A DNA stretch of 64,000 nt from TCS55 sp964343505. Its GTDB lineage: Bacteria; Fidelibacterota; Marinisomatia; Marinisomatales; TCS55. The stretch covers positions 1 through 64,000 of the forward strand of contig CAYFJU010000006.1 in the NCBI GenBank assembly GCA_964343505.1, read 5' to 3'. The position numbers were made by a program, and so were the translations under genes. Positions 26,496 through 35,747 of the stretch are shown here, piece after piece. Position 1 is the stretch's first letter. Each line of letters begins with the position of its first letter. The notes below the pieces were generated by a model that had not been told where the DNA came from, ran no database searches, and saw nothing but the letters and a program-made list of their open reading frames with translations.

Positions 26496-26555
26496 ACAAG
26501 GCATAAGGAATAAGGAACAAGTTTAGAAAGTCTTTCCTTTTTCCTTTTTCCTTAA
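26496..26555. repeat. AAGGAA/TTCCTT inverted repeat
   Basis: Repeats of AAGGAATAAGGAA on the left face TTCCTTTTTCCTT on the right around a short spacer. A longer relative lies at 41033-41188. Probably small repeat debris; the right arm abuts the miaA stop and could act as terminator. Confidence 0.35.
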
Positions 26556-27475
26556 TTAATGTTTTCAAGAATAAACTGTGTTACCTCATCCAATGATCGG
26601 CCTGATTCCATTTCCACTTTGAGATCCACTTTCTCTTTACGAAACCATTTAATCTGGCGGACAGCAAATTGCCGTGTTCGAAGGATGATTTCTTCTTCTA
26701 ATTCCGATTCAGATAATTCTCCATTTAAATGGGATATGATCTGTTGGTAACCAATGGAATCCAATGGATGAAGACGTTCACCGGGATATTTTTTGATTAA
26801 ACTTTTAACCTCATCAATCCAGCCTGCCTTTAACATTTCCTGTGTGCGTTTGGCGATGCGTTTTTCGAGGACAGAACGATCCCAATCCAGAAAAACTGTG
26901 AATAAATCTAACTGGGAAGCTTTAGCTGCTTTCTGATCCTGAAAATGCTGCGAAGGAGGTTTTCTTGTGGCTTCAAAAATCTCCAGGGCTCTCACGAGCC
27001 TTTTTTTATTATTCGGATGGACAATTTCTGCATATTCCGGGTCCAGTTCCCTGAGACGCTTTAACATCCCCTCAGGGCCTTTTTCATTATATTCTTTTTC
27101 CAATTTTTTTCGTACGCCCAAATCTGACACACTGCCTTCAAAAATGCCGTCGGTGATGGCGCGAAAATAAAGTCCTGCCCCACCGCAGATGATAGGCCTT
27201 TTCCCACGGCCTTGAATATCTTCAACGGCAACAAAAACAAGCTTGGCGAATTCCCCTGCTGTGACCTCTTCATGGGGAAGCTTTATATGGAATAAATGAT
27301 GACGAATACCGCCCTGCTCTGCGGGAGAAGGTTGGGCCGTCCCGATGGCCATACCCTTGTATATCTGACGGGAATCGAGGCCGATGATTTCGCCCGAGAG
27401 TGCCTTGGCTAAATCAACCGAAAGGGCTGTCTTGCCGCCGGCGGTGGGGCCGATAATGGTTAATATTTTTTCCAT
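26552..27475 (-). CDS. miaA: tRNA dimethylallyltransferase
   Basis: 307 residues from ATG 27473-27475; an upstream in-frame ATG at 27577 would add 34 residues unlike the family. P-loop GPTAGGKTALSVDLA, DSRQIYKGMAIGTAQP and CGGAGLYFRAI are typical. Adds a dimethylallyl group to A37 of tRNAs reading UNN codons. Stands alone upstream of the pyr leader, on the same strand. Confidence 0.95.
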   Translation of the reverse strand: MEKILTIIGPTAGGKTALSVDLAKALSGEIIGLDSRQIYKGMAIGTAQPSPAEQGGIRHHLFHIKLPHEEVTAGEFAKLVFVAVEDIQGRGKRPIICGGAGLYFRAITDGIFEGSVSDLGVRKKLEKEYNEKGPEGMLKRLRELDPEYAEIVHPNNKKRLVRALEIFEATRKPPSQHFQDQKAAKASQLDLFTVFLDWDRSVLEKRIAKRTQEMLKAGWIDEVKSLIKKYPGERLHPLDSIGYQQIISHLNGELSESELEEEIILRTRQFAVRQIKWFRKEKVDLKVEMESGRSLDEVTQFILENIN

Positions 27476-27622
27476 TGATTCAAAAGACGAATAAATACTT
27501 CGTATTAAATTACAATTTGAATCCTGAATTGACTCTACATTTAACTGAAAAAAATGGGCAAAGAATTGAATATTCAACCTGCATTTTTGATTGCTCCAAC
27601 AAAAAATGTATTGAACTGAAAA

Positions 27623-28009
27623 ATGCTTTCCGGCATTTCTCAGAATATTGTTCTATTTTTTGGTGTCACCATTTGTCTCGTATGCGTTTTCAGCTTTTTT
27701 AATCCCTATGTGCTGATCGATTTTGTTAAAAATTTCGAACGGTATAGATGGCTAATTCCCGCCGGCGTTGTTTCCCGGGTGTTTTTCGGAATTGTTTTAG
27801 TCCTTGCTTCTACCGATACGAAATACCCAACTTTTTTCCTGGTAATCGGAATTCTTTCAATTTTCTCAGGCCTTATGCTTCCCTTCCTTGGCAAGGACCG
27901 AATCTTTAAAATCATGGATTGGCTGGGAAGCCAGCCCGCATTTCTCTTGCGCCTGTGGATTCTCCTGGGAATAGCCTTTGGTGGATTCATCATTTACGGC
28001 GTTTTATAG
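27623..28009 (+). CDS. Four-helix membrane protein of unknown function
   Basis: 128 residues with four hydrophobic stretches (about 8-25, 45-63, 69-88, 105-126). No recognised motif. First of a plus-strand islet of small genes between miaA and mutL. The absence of an obvious ribosome site close to ATG 27623 makes the start uncertain. Confidence 0.6.
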   Translation: MLSGISQNIVLFFGVTICLVCVFSFFNPYVLIDFVKNFERYRWLIPAGVVSRVFFGIVLVLASTDTKYPTFFLVIGILSIFSGLMLPFLGKDRIFKIMDWLGSQPAFLLRLWILLGIAFGGFIIYGVL

Positions 28010-28104
28010 CACCGCCAACCTAAATCCTAAAATCCACCCAGGGTCCCTCCAGCAGTGTTAAATTCATCCTGAGAATTCCTTGAAAAACATTCAGGAGGGA
28101 TCAT

Positions 28105-28407
28105 ATGTCTACTTACATCATGTTCGGCAAATATACTGCTGAGGGCTTCGCTCAAATGTCTCCCGAGCGTACCGAAAAAGTCATCGACATCATCAAAAAA
28201 CACAAAGGTGAAATACACAAAATGTTTGCCATACTGGGTCAATTTGACCTGATCTTTATGGTGGACTTCCCCAATACGGAGAGCGCTGTTCATGCCTCGG
28301 TGACCATCAGTAAATATTCCGGGATCAACTTTACCACTTCGCCGGCCTTACCGGTGGAAATGTTTGATGAATTGATCAGCGGTAATTTACTGGTGGATAA
28401 AGATTAG
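28105..28407 (+). CDS. GYD-domain protein
   Basis: 100 residues with a strong AGGAGGG ribosome site. The dimeric alpha-beta barrel pattern YIMFGKYTAEGFAQM, KHKGEIHKMFAILGQFDLIFMVDFP is that of GYD proteins, small cytosolic dimers of unclear function that often look like antibiotic-monooxygenase folds without cofactor. Stands alone with 95 bases upstream. Confidence 0.85.
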   Translation: MSTYIMFGKYTAEGFAQMSPERTEKVIDIIKKHKGEIHKMFAILGQFDLIFMVDFPNTESAVHASVTISKYSGINFTTSPALPVEMFDELISGNLLVDKD

Positions 28408-28439
28408 CTTTATAACAAGCGTAAGAAAAAAGCCCCGGA

Positions 28440-28880
28440 ATGCAAAGTGCCGCCCGAAATGTTGAGGCATATCTGAATGATCTTCCATTGGAAAAACGGG
28501 AAGCTATTGGTAAAGTCCGAAATGTGATTCTAACCCATCTGCCCGATGGATCCGTAGAAGTCATGAACTGGGGCATGATAACTTATGAAATTCCTTTAGC
28601 GATCTTCCCCAACACCTACAACAAGCAACCCCTCATGTACGCCGCCCTGGCGTCTCAAAAGCATTACATGTCCATTTATATCTGTGGCGTCTATTCCGAT
28701 AAGAATCAATTGAAAAAACTGAAGAAGGCCTTTTCTAATATTGGTGTAAAACCGAATATGGGTAAATCGTGCATCCGTTTTACCAAGTTAGAAAAGATAC
28801 CTTTAGAAACAATCGGTGAACTTATTGCTGAATATTCAGTGGAAGAATACATTAAGCATTATAATCGCTGTCGGAAATGA
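28440..28880 (+). CDS. DUF1801-family protein (YdhG-like)
   Basis: 146 residues. The region VEAYLNDLPLEKREAIGKVRNVI and MNWGMITYEIPLA, AALASQKHYMSIYICG match DUF1801 proteins, small iron-chaperone/frataxin-like folds of uncertain function. Its stop overlaps the next gene's ATG (ATGA at 28877-28880), so the two are coupled. Confidence 0.8.
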   Translation: MQSAARNVEAYLNDLPLEKREAIGKVRNVILTHLPDGSVEVMNWGMITYEIPLAIFPNTYNKQPLMYAALASQKHYMSIYICGVYSDKNQLKKLKKAFSNIGVKPNMGKSCIRFTKLEKIPLETIGELIAEYSVEEYIKHYNRCRK

Positions 28881-29251
28881 TCAAAGATTATCTGAATAAA
28901 ATGCCCAACAGAAAAAAGGGACTTCGCCTGGCTATCCTCAATTCCGTTCTCCTCCTCTGGGTGAGTATGGGTGTGGGGGTAATCGGTCGGGATGGTGAGC
29001 CCCTCAATATCATCTATTTTGGCGTCATCGCTATCTGGATCATTGTAGGCACATTTTACAAATTTAAATCAACCGGAATGGTAAATGCTTTATACGCCTC
29101 AGCCATTGCTCAAACGATAGTCACAATTGTCGCCATTACCCTAAAATGGGGATATCCTTACAGTCCCGCCCTGGAGCTATTGGGTCTGAATGGATTCTAC
29201 ATCGCCCTCTGGATTTGGTCCGCTTCATTTTACAAACGGGCAATCGCCTGA
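28877..29251 (+). CDS. Four-helix membrane protein of unknown function
   Basis: 124 residues with about four hydrophobic segments (17-35, 45-62, 70-90, 103-120). Start overlaps the preceding DUF1801 gene. No recognised family. Coupling suggests joint expression with the DUF1801 gene only. Confidence 0.65.
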   Translation: MIKDYLNKMPNRKKGLRLAILNSVLLLWVSMGVGVIGRDGEPLNIIYFGVIAIWIIVGTFYKFKSTGMVNALYASAIAQTIVTIVAITLKWGYPYSPALELLGLNGFYIALWIWSASFYKRAIA

Positions 29252-29286
29252 AGAGAGTTTTAAATCATTTGATCGGAGTTCTGAAG

Positions 29287-29709
29287 ATGGCATTAACCTG
29301 GGCCATCTTTTGGGGCATCACCGGTGCATTCATTGCGGTGATTAGTGGACTTTTCGGCATTCCAGATGGTATCGGGTTGGACCCTTGGATTGCCCTAGCC
29401 ACACCGGGGTTTGTTGGGGGCATCATTTTTTATATTGTACTTCAGGTCGCTGAAGGCGGTCAATCCTATTATACATTACCTTTTCGAAAACTTGCTGTAT
29501 TGGGTATCATCACCGGATCCATCATGGCTGTACTTCCATTTTTACTGGGTTCATCCAATGTGGATTTTCCGTTGTGGCAGTTGGGTGTAATGATAATCGG
29601 TTCTACCACTTTAATGAGTACTGTCACAGCCGTGGGAACGGCGTTGTTGTTCAAACGGATGGTGCACAAGGTCGGGTTATCAAATATTCATCATCCTAAT
29701 AAAGTGTGA
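29287..29709 (+). CDS. Four-helix membrane protein of unknown function
   Basis: 140 residues from ATG 29287; the longer frame from 29146 overlaps the preceding gene and reads unlike protein. Hydrophobic segments near residues 5-22, 32-52, 68-88 and 98-120, Gly-rich between them. No family recognised. Follows the previous membrane gene after 35 bases, likely in one transcript. Confidence 0.65.
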   Translation: MALTWAIFWGITGAFIAVISGLFGIPDGIGLDPWIALATPGFVGGIIFYIVLQVAEGGQSYYTLPFRKLAVLGIITGSIMAVLPFLLGSSNVDFPLWQLGVMIIGSTTLMSTVTAVGTALLFKRMVHKVGLSNIHHPNKV

Positions 29710-29798
29710 AAGAAATTTCAGAGGGATAAGGGGATTGAATTCTTGAGCCATATACTGATTAATCGGTATTTTATGAAAATTTAGGATTCTAACGAATT

Positions 29799-30443
29799 AT
29801 GAATAAAAGATTTCTAATCATCTTTATTGGATATTTTGCACCTCTAATTTTTGGTGCGATCTCATGCAACAAATGGATTAATGATTGTGGCCCATTTCCT
29901 GATAAGTATAAAGTTAAATCATTGAAGTGGAATATATATAAAGCTAAATATTCAATGAATGCTGATCCTCGATTAGTTTTATCGGAAATTACCGAAGATT
30001 CTATTATTTATAATGAATACTCAATTCATATTTACAATGAAGCAGAAGAATATTTCTCTTTGGGAAATAAAACCAATTCATTTGGATTCATAAATTTTGC
30101 CTATGCTTGTTCTCCCAAATATCCAAGTACCGATGAAAGTATTAAAGATATTCAAATTTATTGCAATAAAGATTATAATTCTAATCACACTGCTGGAACG
30201 AATTTAGCCGATCTATTTGATATAGTGGTTTTCTATCCCTATAACCAATTATATGAAGAAAAATTTGATTTAAGTGATTACTTAGCTACCTTTCCACCCG
30301 TTCCAAATCAAATGACATTTATATTAAGGGATCCTCCCGCCTTCACCAACGAATTTGAATTCAGAGTTGAATATTATCTGGAGGGAATAGATCATGATTA
30401 TTTTGAACACAAAACAAGACGTGTAATAATTAGAACAGAATGA
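29799..30443 (+). CDS. AT-rich lipoprotein of unknown function
   Basis: 214 residues. Signal peptide with lipobox FGAISC (Cys about 23), then CGPFPDKY and a beta-rich body. It recalls secreted lipoproteins of Bacteroidota, but I cannot assign a family. Codons are strongly AT-biased (many AAT, ATT, TAT, GAA) compared with neighbours, suggesting recent acquisition. It stands between a membrane-protein gene and the repeat before mutL. Confidence 0.7.
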   Translation: MNKRFLIIFIGYFAPLIFGAISCNKWINDCGPFPDKYKVKSLKWNIYKAKYSMNADPRLVLSEITEDSIIYNEYSIHIYNEAEEYFSLGNKTNSFGFINFAYACSPKYPSTDESIKDIQIYCNKDYNSNHTAGTNLADLFDIVVFYPYNQLYEEKFDLSDYLATFPPVPNQMTFILRDPPAFTNEFEFRVEYYLEGIDHDYFEHKTRRVIIRTE

Positions 30444-30508
30444 AGTCGATTATATCAACTATATTGGTTGTACTTCATTTTTACTTAGATCATCCAATGT
30501 GGAATTCT

Positions 30509-30550
30509 CACCCGAAGTCCCCTTCTTTCTAAGGAGGGGATTTAGGGGTG
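30509..30550. repeat. CACCC-TCCCCT/AGGGGA-GGGTG hairpin repeat
   Basis: Nested arms CACCC (30509-30513) with GGGTG (about 30545-30549) and TCCCCT with AGGGGA. Elements with AGTCCCC...GGGGATTTAGGGGTGG are common dispersed repeats in many bacterial genomes (general knowledge). It sits just after mutL on the minus strand and may end that transcript. Confidence 0.5.
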
Positions 30551-30560
30551 GTTCCAATTA

Positions 30561-32321
30561 TTAAATCCGCTCAAATCTCCTATCCAACTCATCCATAGAT
30601 AACTGAACAATAATGGGCCTGCCATGGGGACAGTAATAAGGATGTTTCGTGCCGAATAAGCGGTTCACCAATTCCCGCATTTCATCCGTATTCAGCACAT
30701 CCCCGGCTTTCACGGCCGCTTTGCAGGCAAAACTGGCGGCCAATGCTTCCTGGAAGGAGGCATATCTTTTCTGGGTCTCTAAATAGTTATCCAGCATTTC
30801 ACGGATAATATTCTTTTCATTTCCCCAGGCCATTTCCGAAGGGATGGCTTCAATCATAACCGCATTCTCTCCAAACGCCTTCATACGAAATCCCATTTTT
30901 TCCAAATATGGCAATACATCTAATAAAGTGGAAAAATCATCGGGAGAAAATTCCATCACCTCCGGGAAAAGAAGTGTCTGGGCCGCCATGGCATTGGCAT
31001 CAAAAGCCGCCATCGCTTCTTCAAATAAAACGCGCTCATGGGCCACGTGCTGATCGATAATCACCAACCCGCTGCTGATCGGCGAAACGATATATTTGGA
31101 ATGGACCTGCCAGATATTCTCAAGGTCCACCTTCCCTGAATCCGGTTCCGGCCGGGAAGCCAGTTTGGAGGCGTAGGATTTGGCCCGATCCACCGCCGGT
31201 TGAAACTTAATCGCCGTATCAGCAGACGTAGATAAGTCCAATCCCTGCTGATCAGGGTTGGATTGACCTTCCTGCGGTGTGAAGGATGTGGGAAAATCGA
31301 ACTGACCACCCATATCCGGTTTTTCAAAATCGGGGATCGTATGTAAAATGGGATTCAACGCTTCTTCCACAGCGGACTTCAACACATGGTAAATGCGCCA
31401 TTCATCTTTGAAACGGACTTCCGTTTTCATGGGATGGACATTCACATCCACCTGGTCGTGGGGTACAGTTATATTGAGGGCAAAAAAGGGGAATTCACCC
31501 CGGCTAATGATGGATTTATAGGCGCCGTAAACACCGGAATTCATGAGCCTGTTCTGGATATAACGGTCATTGAGAAAGATATATTGTTCACCGGGACGGG
31601 TGCGGATCAGGTTGAGATTCCCTAAAAATCCGGAAATGGTATAATCCCCTTTGGTAAAATTTAAGGGTAAGAGCTGATCACGATAGGCTGGATCCATGAC
31701 ATGAACAATTCGGCTTTCCAGATCTTCCGGTTGAAGGTTTAGGATTTCCCGATTGTCGGAAACCAGTTTGAAAGCCCGGTCTGGATAGGACAAAGCAAAG
31801 CGACGGACCATTTCCACCACTTTTCGGAATTCCATCCGAGGGCTTTTCAGAAATTTTTTCCGTGCCGGTGTATTGTAAAACAAATTCCGAATAGTAATTG
31901 ATGTTCCTTGCACTGACGGTGCCGGTTGAACAGCGCCTAATTCACCGTTCAGAATGGACATTTCGGCCCCTTCTCCGCTGCCCTTGGCAGAAACCACATT
32001 CACTTCAGACACGGAGGCAATACTCGCCAGCGCTTCACCGCGAAAGCCCAAGGTATCAATCGTAAATAAATCATCAACGGAACCGATTTTGCTTGTACTG
32101 TAACGTTCAAAAGCAATCGGCAGTTCCTGGCGCGAAATCCCTGAACCGTTATCGGTTACCTGGATCAGTTGCTGGCCGCCTTTTTCAACAACAACAGTAA
32201 TTTCAGTGGCGCCCGCATCGAGACTGTTTTCCACCAATTCTTTCACCACAGAAGCCGGCCGTTCCACCACTTCTCCGGCGGAGATTTTATTGCGTAAATC
32301 CTCTGATAATGGTTTAATCAT
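30561..32321 (-). CDS. mutL: DNA mismatch repair protein MutL
   Basis: 586 residues. N-terminal GHKL ATPase with ELVENSLDAGATEI, DNGSGI, TLGFRGEALASIASV; C-terminal endonuclease-type domain with DQHVAHERVLFEE (consensus DQHAxxExxxxE, Ala replaced by Val), CKAAVKAGD and CPHGRPI. These indicate a nicking MutL, as in bacteria lacking MutH. Ends ELDRRFERI as usual. It follows ftcD after 75 bases. Confidence 0.96.
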   Translation of the reverse strand: MIKPLSEDLRNKISAGEVVERPASVVKELVENSLDAGATEITVVVEKGGQQLIQVTDNGSGISRQELPIAFERYSTSKIGSVDDLFTIDTLGFRGEALASIASVSEVNVVSAKGSGEGAEMSILNGELGAVQPAPSVQGTSITIRNLFYNTPARKKFLKSPRMEFRKVVEMVRRFALSYPDRAFKLVSDNREILNLQPEDLESRIVHVMDPAYRDQLLPLNFTKGDYTISGFLGNLNLIRTRPGEQYIFLNDRYIQNRLMNSGVYGAYKSIISRGEFPFFALNITVPHDQVDVNVHPMKTEVRFKDEWRIYHVLKSAVEEALNPILHTIPDFEKPDMGGQFDFPTSFTPQEGQSNPDQQGLDLSTSADTAIKFQPAVDRAKSYASKLASRPEPDSGKVDLENIWQVHSKYIVSPISSGLVIIDQHVAHERVLFEEAMAAFDANAMAAQTLLFPEVMEFSPDDFSTLLDVLPYLEKMGFRMKAFGENAVMIEAIPSEMAWGNEKNIIREMLDNYLETQKRYASFQEALAASFACKAAVKAGDVLNTDEMRELVNRLFGTKHPYYCPHGRPIIVQLSMDELDRRFERI

Positions 32322-32396
32322 TTGTTCACCCCTCGAAATACACGAAAGACACTAAAAAGTTTTTCGTGCTTTTGGTATGTTTCGTGGGCAGTGGTT

Positions 32397-34094
32397 TCAT
32401 CTTTCAATGACTTTCAATGTGTGTTCAAAAACGGCTTTATGTTTGGCTTCTGCTTTTTGAATGAGAGTATTCACATCATTTCTTTTTGAGGTGCAATAGG
32501 ATTCCTCATCCACGCCGGGGAGGTTGATCAGCACATTCATAGAAGCACCCCGAACGCCAGCTAAGGCCACTTCCGCCGCTACACCCGCATCGCTAACTGA
32601 ATTGGGATTCCCCTTTTCCACCAACACTTCCGCTAATTCGATCACACGAAAACACAACGTCGCCACTTCAAATGGAATATCGATGGCATATTTATTGGCA
32701 TTCAGGATCGCTTCGTCTTTTTGAGCCGCTTCCTCATCATTGGAGGCTGATAACCGATTCGCTGCCATCACTTGGTTAAAGGCGTTGGTATCCTCATCAA
32801 CCAAAAATGAGAGTCTATCCTTGATGGATTGGGCTTCCGTACCGATGGATTCCATATCCGATTTACTGGCCTCGTATCCTTTTTTCTCATGCGTTAGGGC
32901 CGCCACCATGGATGACAATGCCGCCCCCAAGGATCCCGCCAGTGCTGAGACCGATCCGCCCCCGGGCGCGGGACTATTGGTGGACAGTTCATTCACAAAT
33001 CCATCGGTAGTCAAGGACATGAGTTCGCCGGATTTTTTACCCACCGCATATTCGATAATTTTTTCTTCCGGGACAAAAGGGGTCACATCATTCAATCCCA
33101 GTGATTGAACCGCCGCTTCGATCAGATCCGCTTCAGGGACGCCGGTGGAGCGCCGCTGTTTTTCTAAGTAATGACGTCCCGCCATAAGAATCGCTTCCAT
33201 TGGAATCAAACCAACTAACTCACTGCCTGTTACACGAATCCCCCGTTCATCAGCCAGTTTACAAGCGGCGTCATAAACATCGTGAATTGTGGAAACTTTG
33301 TAATTATTAAAATTGATGGAAATCTGGGCCCGCTTGAATGTATCAATGTACCAGCCGACTCCTTTCACATCCTTGAACATCCCCGGCACTTTTACTGGAT
33401 TTCCGTCGGGGTTGCGGACAATTTCTCCATCCAAAAGATTGGGTGATTCGGGATGTGGAATACGCTTACTGCGGCCGCTTTCACGCAGTTCAAAGGCGAT
33501 GTCCGTAGCTAAGCGCTGGTCCCGCGTATTGAGATTAATATTGTAAGCGATGAGAAAATCGCGCATACCCATAACCGTTGCACCGGCGCCCGCGTTAAAT
33601 TCAGCCGGACCAAAATCGGGCTTCCACTGGGGATCGTTTATTCTTTCGGATATTCCTTCATACTCACCCTGGCGGATATTGGGGAGACTGCGCCTCTCAG
33701 GCGATTGAGCCGAATGTTCATACAAGTAAACGGGGATCCCCAATTCGTCGCCCACCCGTTGACCGACGGTTTTCGAAAGAGCGATACATTCTTCATCACT
33801 CACGTCAGCGATTGGAATAAATGGACAAACATCCGTGGCACCCATCCGCGCATGGGCCCCTTTGTGCCGGGACATATCAATGACTTCCGCCGCAGTGCGA
33901 ATCCCCTGGAATGCCGCTTCAGCCACTGCATCGGGTGCACCAACAAATGTCACTACGGTCCGATTCGTATCGGCACCGGGATCAACATCTAATAAGGTAA
34001 TGCCGTCAACACTTTCAATCGCATCGGTGATGGCTTTGATTTTGACCGCATCCCGTCCTTCACTAAAATTCGGTACACATTCAACCAGTTTCAT
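32397..34094 (-). CDS. ftcD: Glutamate formimidoyltransferase-cyclodeaminase fusion
   Basis: 565 residues. The N-terminal 300 residues are formiminotransferase (VECVPNFSEGRD, LLDVDPGADTNRTVVTFVG, HKGAHARMGATDVCPFIP), and the C-terminal 200 are cyclodeaminase (SPAPGGGSVSALAGSLGAAL). It moves the formimino group of histidine breakdown to tetrahydrofolate and releases ammonia. The two halves are separate proteins in many bacteria but fused in animals and some phyla. No hut genes are nearby, so its use here may be one-carbon supply. ATG overlaps the small gene's stop. Confidence 0.94.
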   Translation of the reverse strand: MKLVECVPNFSEGRDAVKIKAITDAIESVDGITLLDVDPGADTNRTVVTFVGAPDAVAEAAFQGIRTAAEVIDMSRHKGAHARMGATDVCPFIPIADVSDEECIALSKTVGQRVGDELGIPVYLYEHSAQSPERRSLPNIRQGEYEGISERINDPQWKPDFGPAEFNAGAGATVMGMRDFLIAYNINLNTRDQRLATDIAFELRESGRSKRIPHPESPNLLDGEIVRNPDGNPVKVPGMFKDVKGVGWYIDTFKRAQISINFNNYKVSTIHDVYDAACKLADERGIRVTGSELVGLIPMEAILMAGRHYLEKQRRSTGVPEADLIEAAVQSLGLNDVTPFVPEEKIIEYAVGKKSGELMSLTTDGFVNELSTNSPAPGGGSVSALAGSLGAALSSMVAALTHEKKGYEASKSDMESIGTEAQSIKDRLSFLVDEDTNAFNQVMAANRLSASNDEEAAQKDEAILNANKYAIDIPFEVATLCFRVIELAEVLVEKGNPNSVSDAGVAAEVALAGVRGASMNVLINLPGVDEESYCTSKRNDVNTLIQKAEAKHKAVFEHTLKVIER

Positions 34095-34234
34095 TATCCT
34101 GCCTGTGCAATTTTTAATAAATAATTAATGAGAAGTATAATCACTACGAGCATGGCGATTGTCCCGACTAAAGATCGCTTGCTCCTACGGGCAGGTGTCA
34201 ACCGTCTAAAAAATCGTTTATCGTCCCGGTCCAT
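34094..34234 (-). CDS. 46-residue single-helix membrane protein
   Basis: ATG overlaps the M50 protease stop (TAATG) and its own stop overlaps the ftcD ATG (TAATG), so it is translationally coupled on both sides. A basic N-terminus (RDDKRFFRRLTPARRSKRS) precedes one hydrophobic helix (about residues 23-41). No family recognised. A longer frame from 34291 would overlap the protease gene and is unlikely. Confidence 0.6.
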   Translation of the reverse strand: MDRDDKRFFRRLTPARRSKRSLVGTIAMLVVIILLINYLLKIAQAG

Positions 34235-34851
34235 TAAAGTCCTGCAAATAAGAACATAAAAAAGTTGACGAAGGGACTGATGACGATCCAAATGGGTGAT
34301 ATGCGGGTGAACATCCCAAACAGGATTAAGCCCATTAAAATTTGGGGACCGTACATTTGAAGCTTCATTACCAAATCGGGATTTTTACGCACCATAAATC
34401 CGGAAAAGATCTGGGAGCCATCCAGAGGAGGAATGGGGATCATATTAAATACAGCCAGCATGATATTGATTTGTGTAAACATCACCAGCATGGTGGTGAG
34501 GGAGCCCATATAACCCGTCAATCGTATAATGGTGCCGGCTACGAATGCCAAAACCAAATTCGCCGCGGGTCCCGCAAAGGCGATTTTCATCATATCTGTC
34601 CGTGGATTGGCCAAATAACGAGCATCCACCGGTACCGGTTTGGCCCAACCAAAGCCTACAAAAAGAATCATGAGGGAGCCAAATAAATCCAGGTGTGCTA
34701 AGGGATTCAGGGTCAACCGTCCGGCATATTTGGCTGTTGGATCTCCCAGTTTATTGGCCACCCATCCATGGGAATATTCATGAAATACCAGCGCGAATAA
34801 GAGGACCGGGATCAACATTAGGAGGACTTCTGGTGGTAAACGAAATAACAT
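34234..34851 (-). CDS. Site-2 protease family (M50) membrane metalloprotease
   Basis: 205 residues, multi-pass. Zinc motif FHEYSHGW (HExxH) is in the first helix region, and the third ligand motif is PPLDGSQIF. Small stand-alone M50 proteases cut membrane-embedded regulators; target unknown. Start overlaps the xerD stop at 34851, and a small membrane protein is coupled downstream. Confidence 0.9.
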   Translation of the reverse strand: MLFRLPPEVLLMLIPVLLFALVFHEYSHGWVANKLGDPTAKYAGRLTLNPLAHLDLFGSLMILFVGFGWAKPVPVDARYLANPRTDMMKIAFAGPAANLVLAFVAGTIIRLTGYMGSLTTMLVMFTQINIMLAVFNMIPIPPLDGSQIFSGFMVRKNPDLVMKLQMYGPQILMGLILFGMFTRISPIWIVISPFVNFFMFLFAGL

Positions 34852-35747
34852 TAATCAAACCTCGGATGATAGGTGCGGTGCACTTCTTTTAAATGTTCTT
34901 TATCCAAATGGGTATACACCTGGGTGGTGGCAATATCAGTGTGGCCCAGCATTTCCTGAACTGAGCGCAGGTCTGCGCCTCCCTCCAACAAATGGGTGGC
35001 AAATGAATGGCGCAGTGTATGGGGACTGACTTCTTTCCCAATTCCGGCCGCTTCGGTCCATTTTTTCAATAGGATCCAAATCATCATGCGCGTCAATTTA
35101 CGGCCATTGCGGCTCAGGAACACTTCCGCCACATTGGGATTTTTATCCGCCAAAGCAGGTCGATCATGATTGAGATAATTTTTAAGGTTATCCCGGGCGA
35201 TGGGCCCGATGGGTACGAAACGTTGCTTATCGCCCTTCCCCTGGACGCGGATCATTTCCGAGTCCCAAAGGATTTCTGTTGTTTTAAAATCGCACAATTC
35301 CGTTACGCGCAAACCGCAGGAATACATCATTTCAAAGATCGCTAAATCCCGGTGGGCCATGGGCGCCTTATCGGGAATGACACCCAGAATCTGATCAACC
35401 TCCTGGATCGTGAGCACATTGGGTAATTTTCGTGGAATTTTGGGCGTCTCCAGCAATTGGGCCGGGTTATCCTGCAGATGGCCTTCTAACGACAAAAAAT
35501 TATGGTAGGTGCGAATGGAAGAGACGGCCCGTTTCACGGAATTGGCCGCCATACCGCGATCATTCAAATTGCGGATATAGGCTCGAATGTGGCCCAATGT
35601 CACATTGCGAATCGTCTTTAAGTGCAGTTTTGATTCTAAAAAATGGTGATATTGATTGAGGTCCCGCTGGTAGGATTCCAGTGAATTCCGGGCCAGGTTT
35701 CGTTCAACCTTCAACATGGTCATATAATCCCGGATAAAATGCTCCAT
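34851..35747 (-). CDS. xerD: Tyrosine recombinase XerD/XerC type
   Basis: 298 residues, the normal length. SAM-like N-terminal DNA-binding domain, then catalytic Arg in SCGLRVTEL, Lys in GKGDKQRFVP, His-x-x-Arg in HTLRHSFATHLLEGGADL, His in LGHTDI and Tyr in TTQVYTH. Likely resolves chromosome dimers at dif. Nothing marks a phage or integron here. It overlaps gmhA by one base. Confidence 0.92.
   Translation of the reverse strand: MEHFIRDYMTMLKVERNLARNSLESYQRDLNQYHHFLESKLHLKTIRNVTLGHIRAYIRNLNDRGMAANSVKRAVSSIRTYHNFLSLEGHLQDNPAQLLETPKIPRKLPNVLTIQEVDQILGVIPDKAPMAHRDLAIFEMMYSCGLRVTELCDFKTTEILWDSEMIRVQGKGDKQRFVPIGPIARDNLKNYLNHDRPALADKNPNVAEVFLSRNGRKLTRMMIWILLKKWTEAAGIGKEVSPHTLRHSFATHLLEGGADLRSVQEMLGHTDIATTQVYTHLDKEHLKEVHRTYHPRFD

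Noticed and set aside
34851..35747. xerD as integrase of a mobile element
   Set aside because: Normal Xer length and motifs within a housekeeping run, with no att sites or phage genes nearby.
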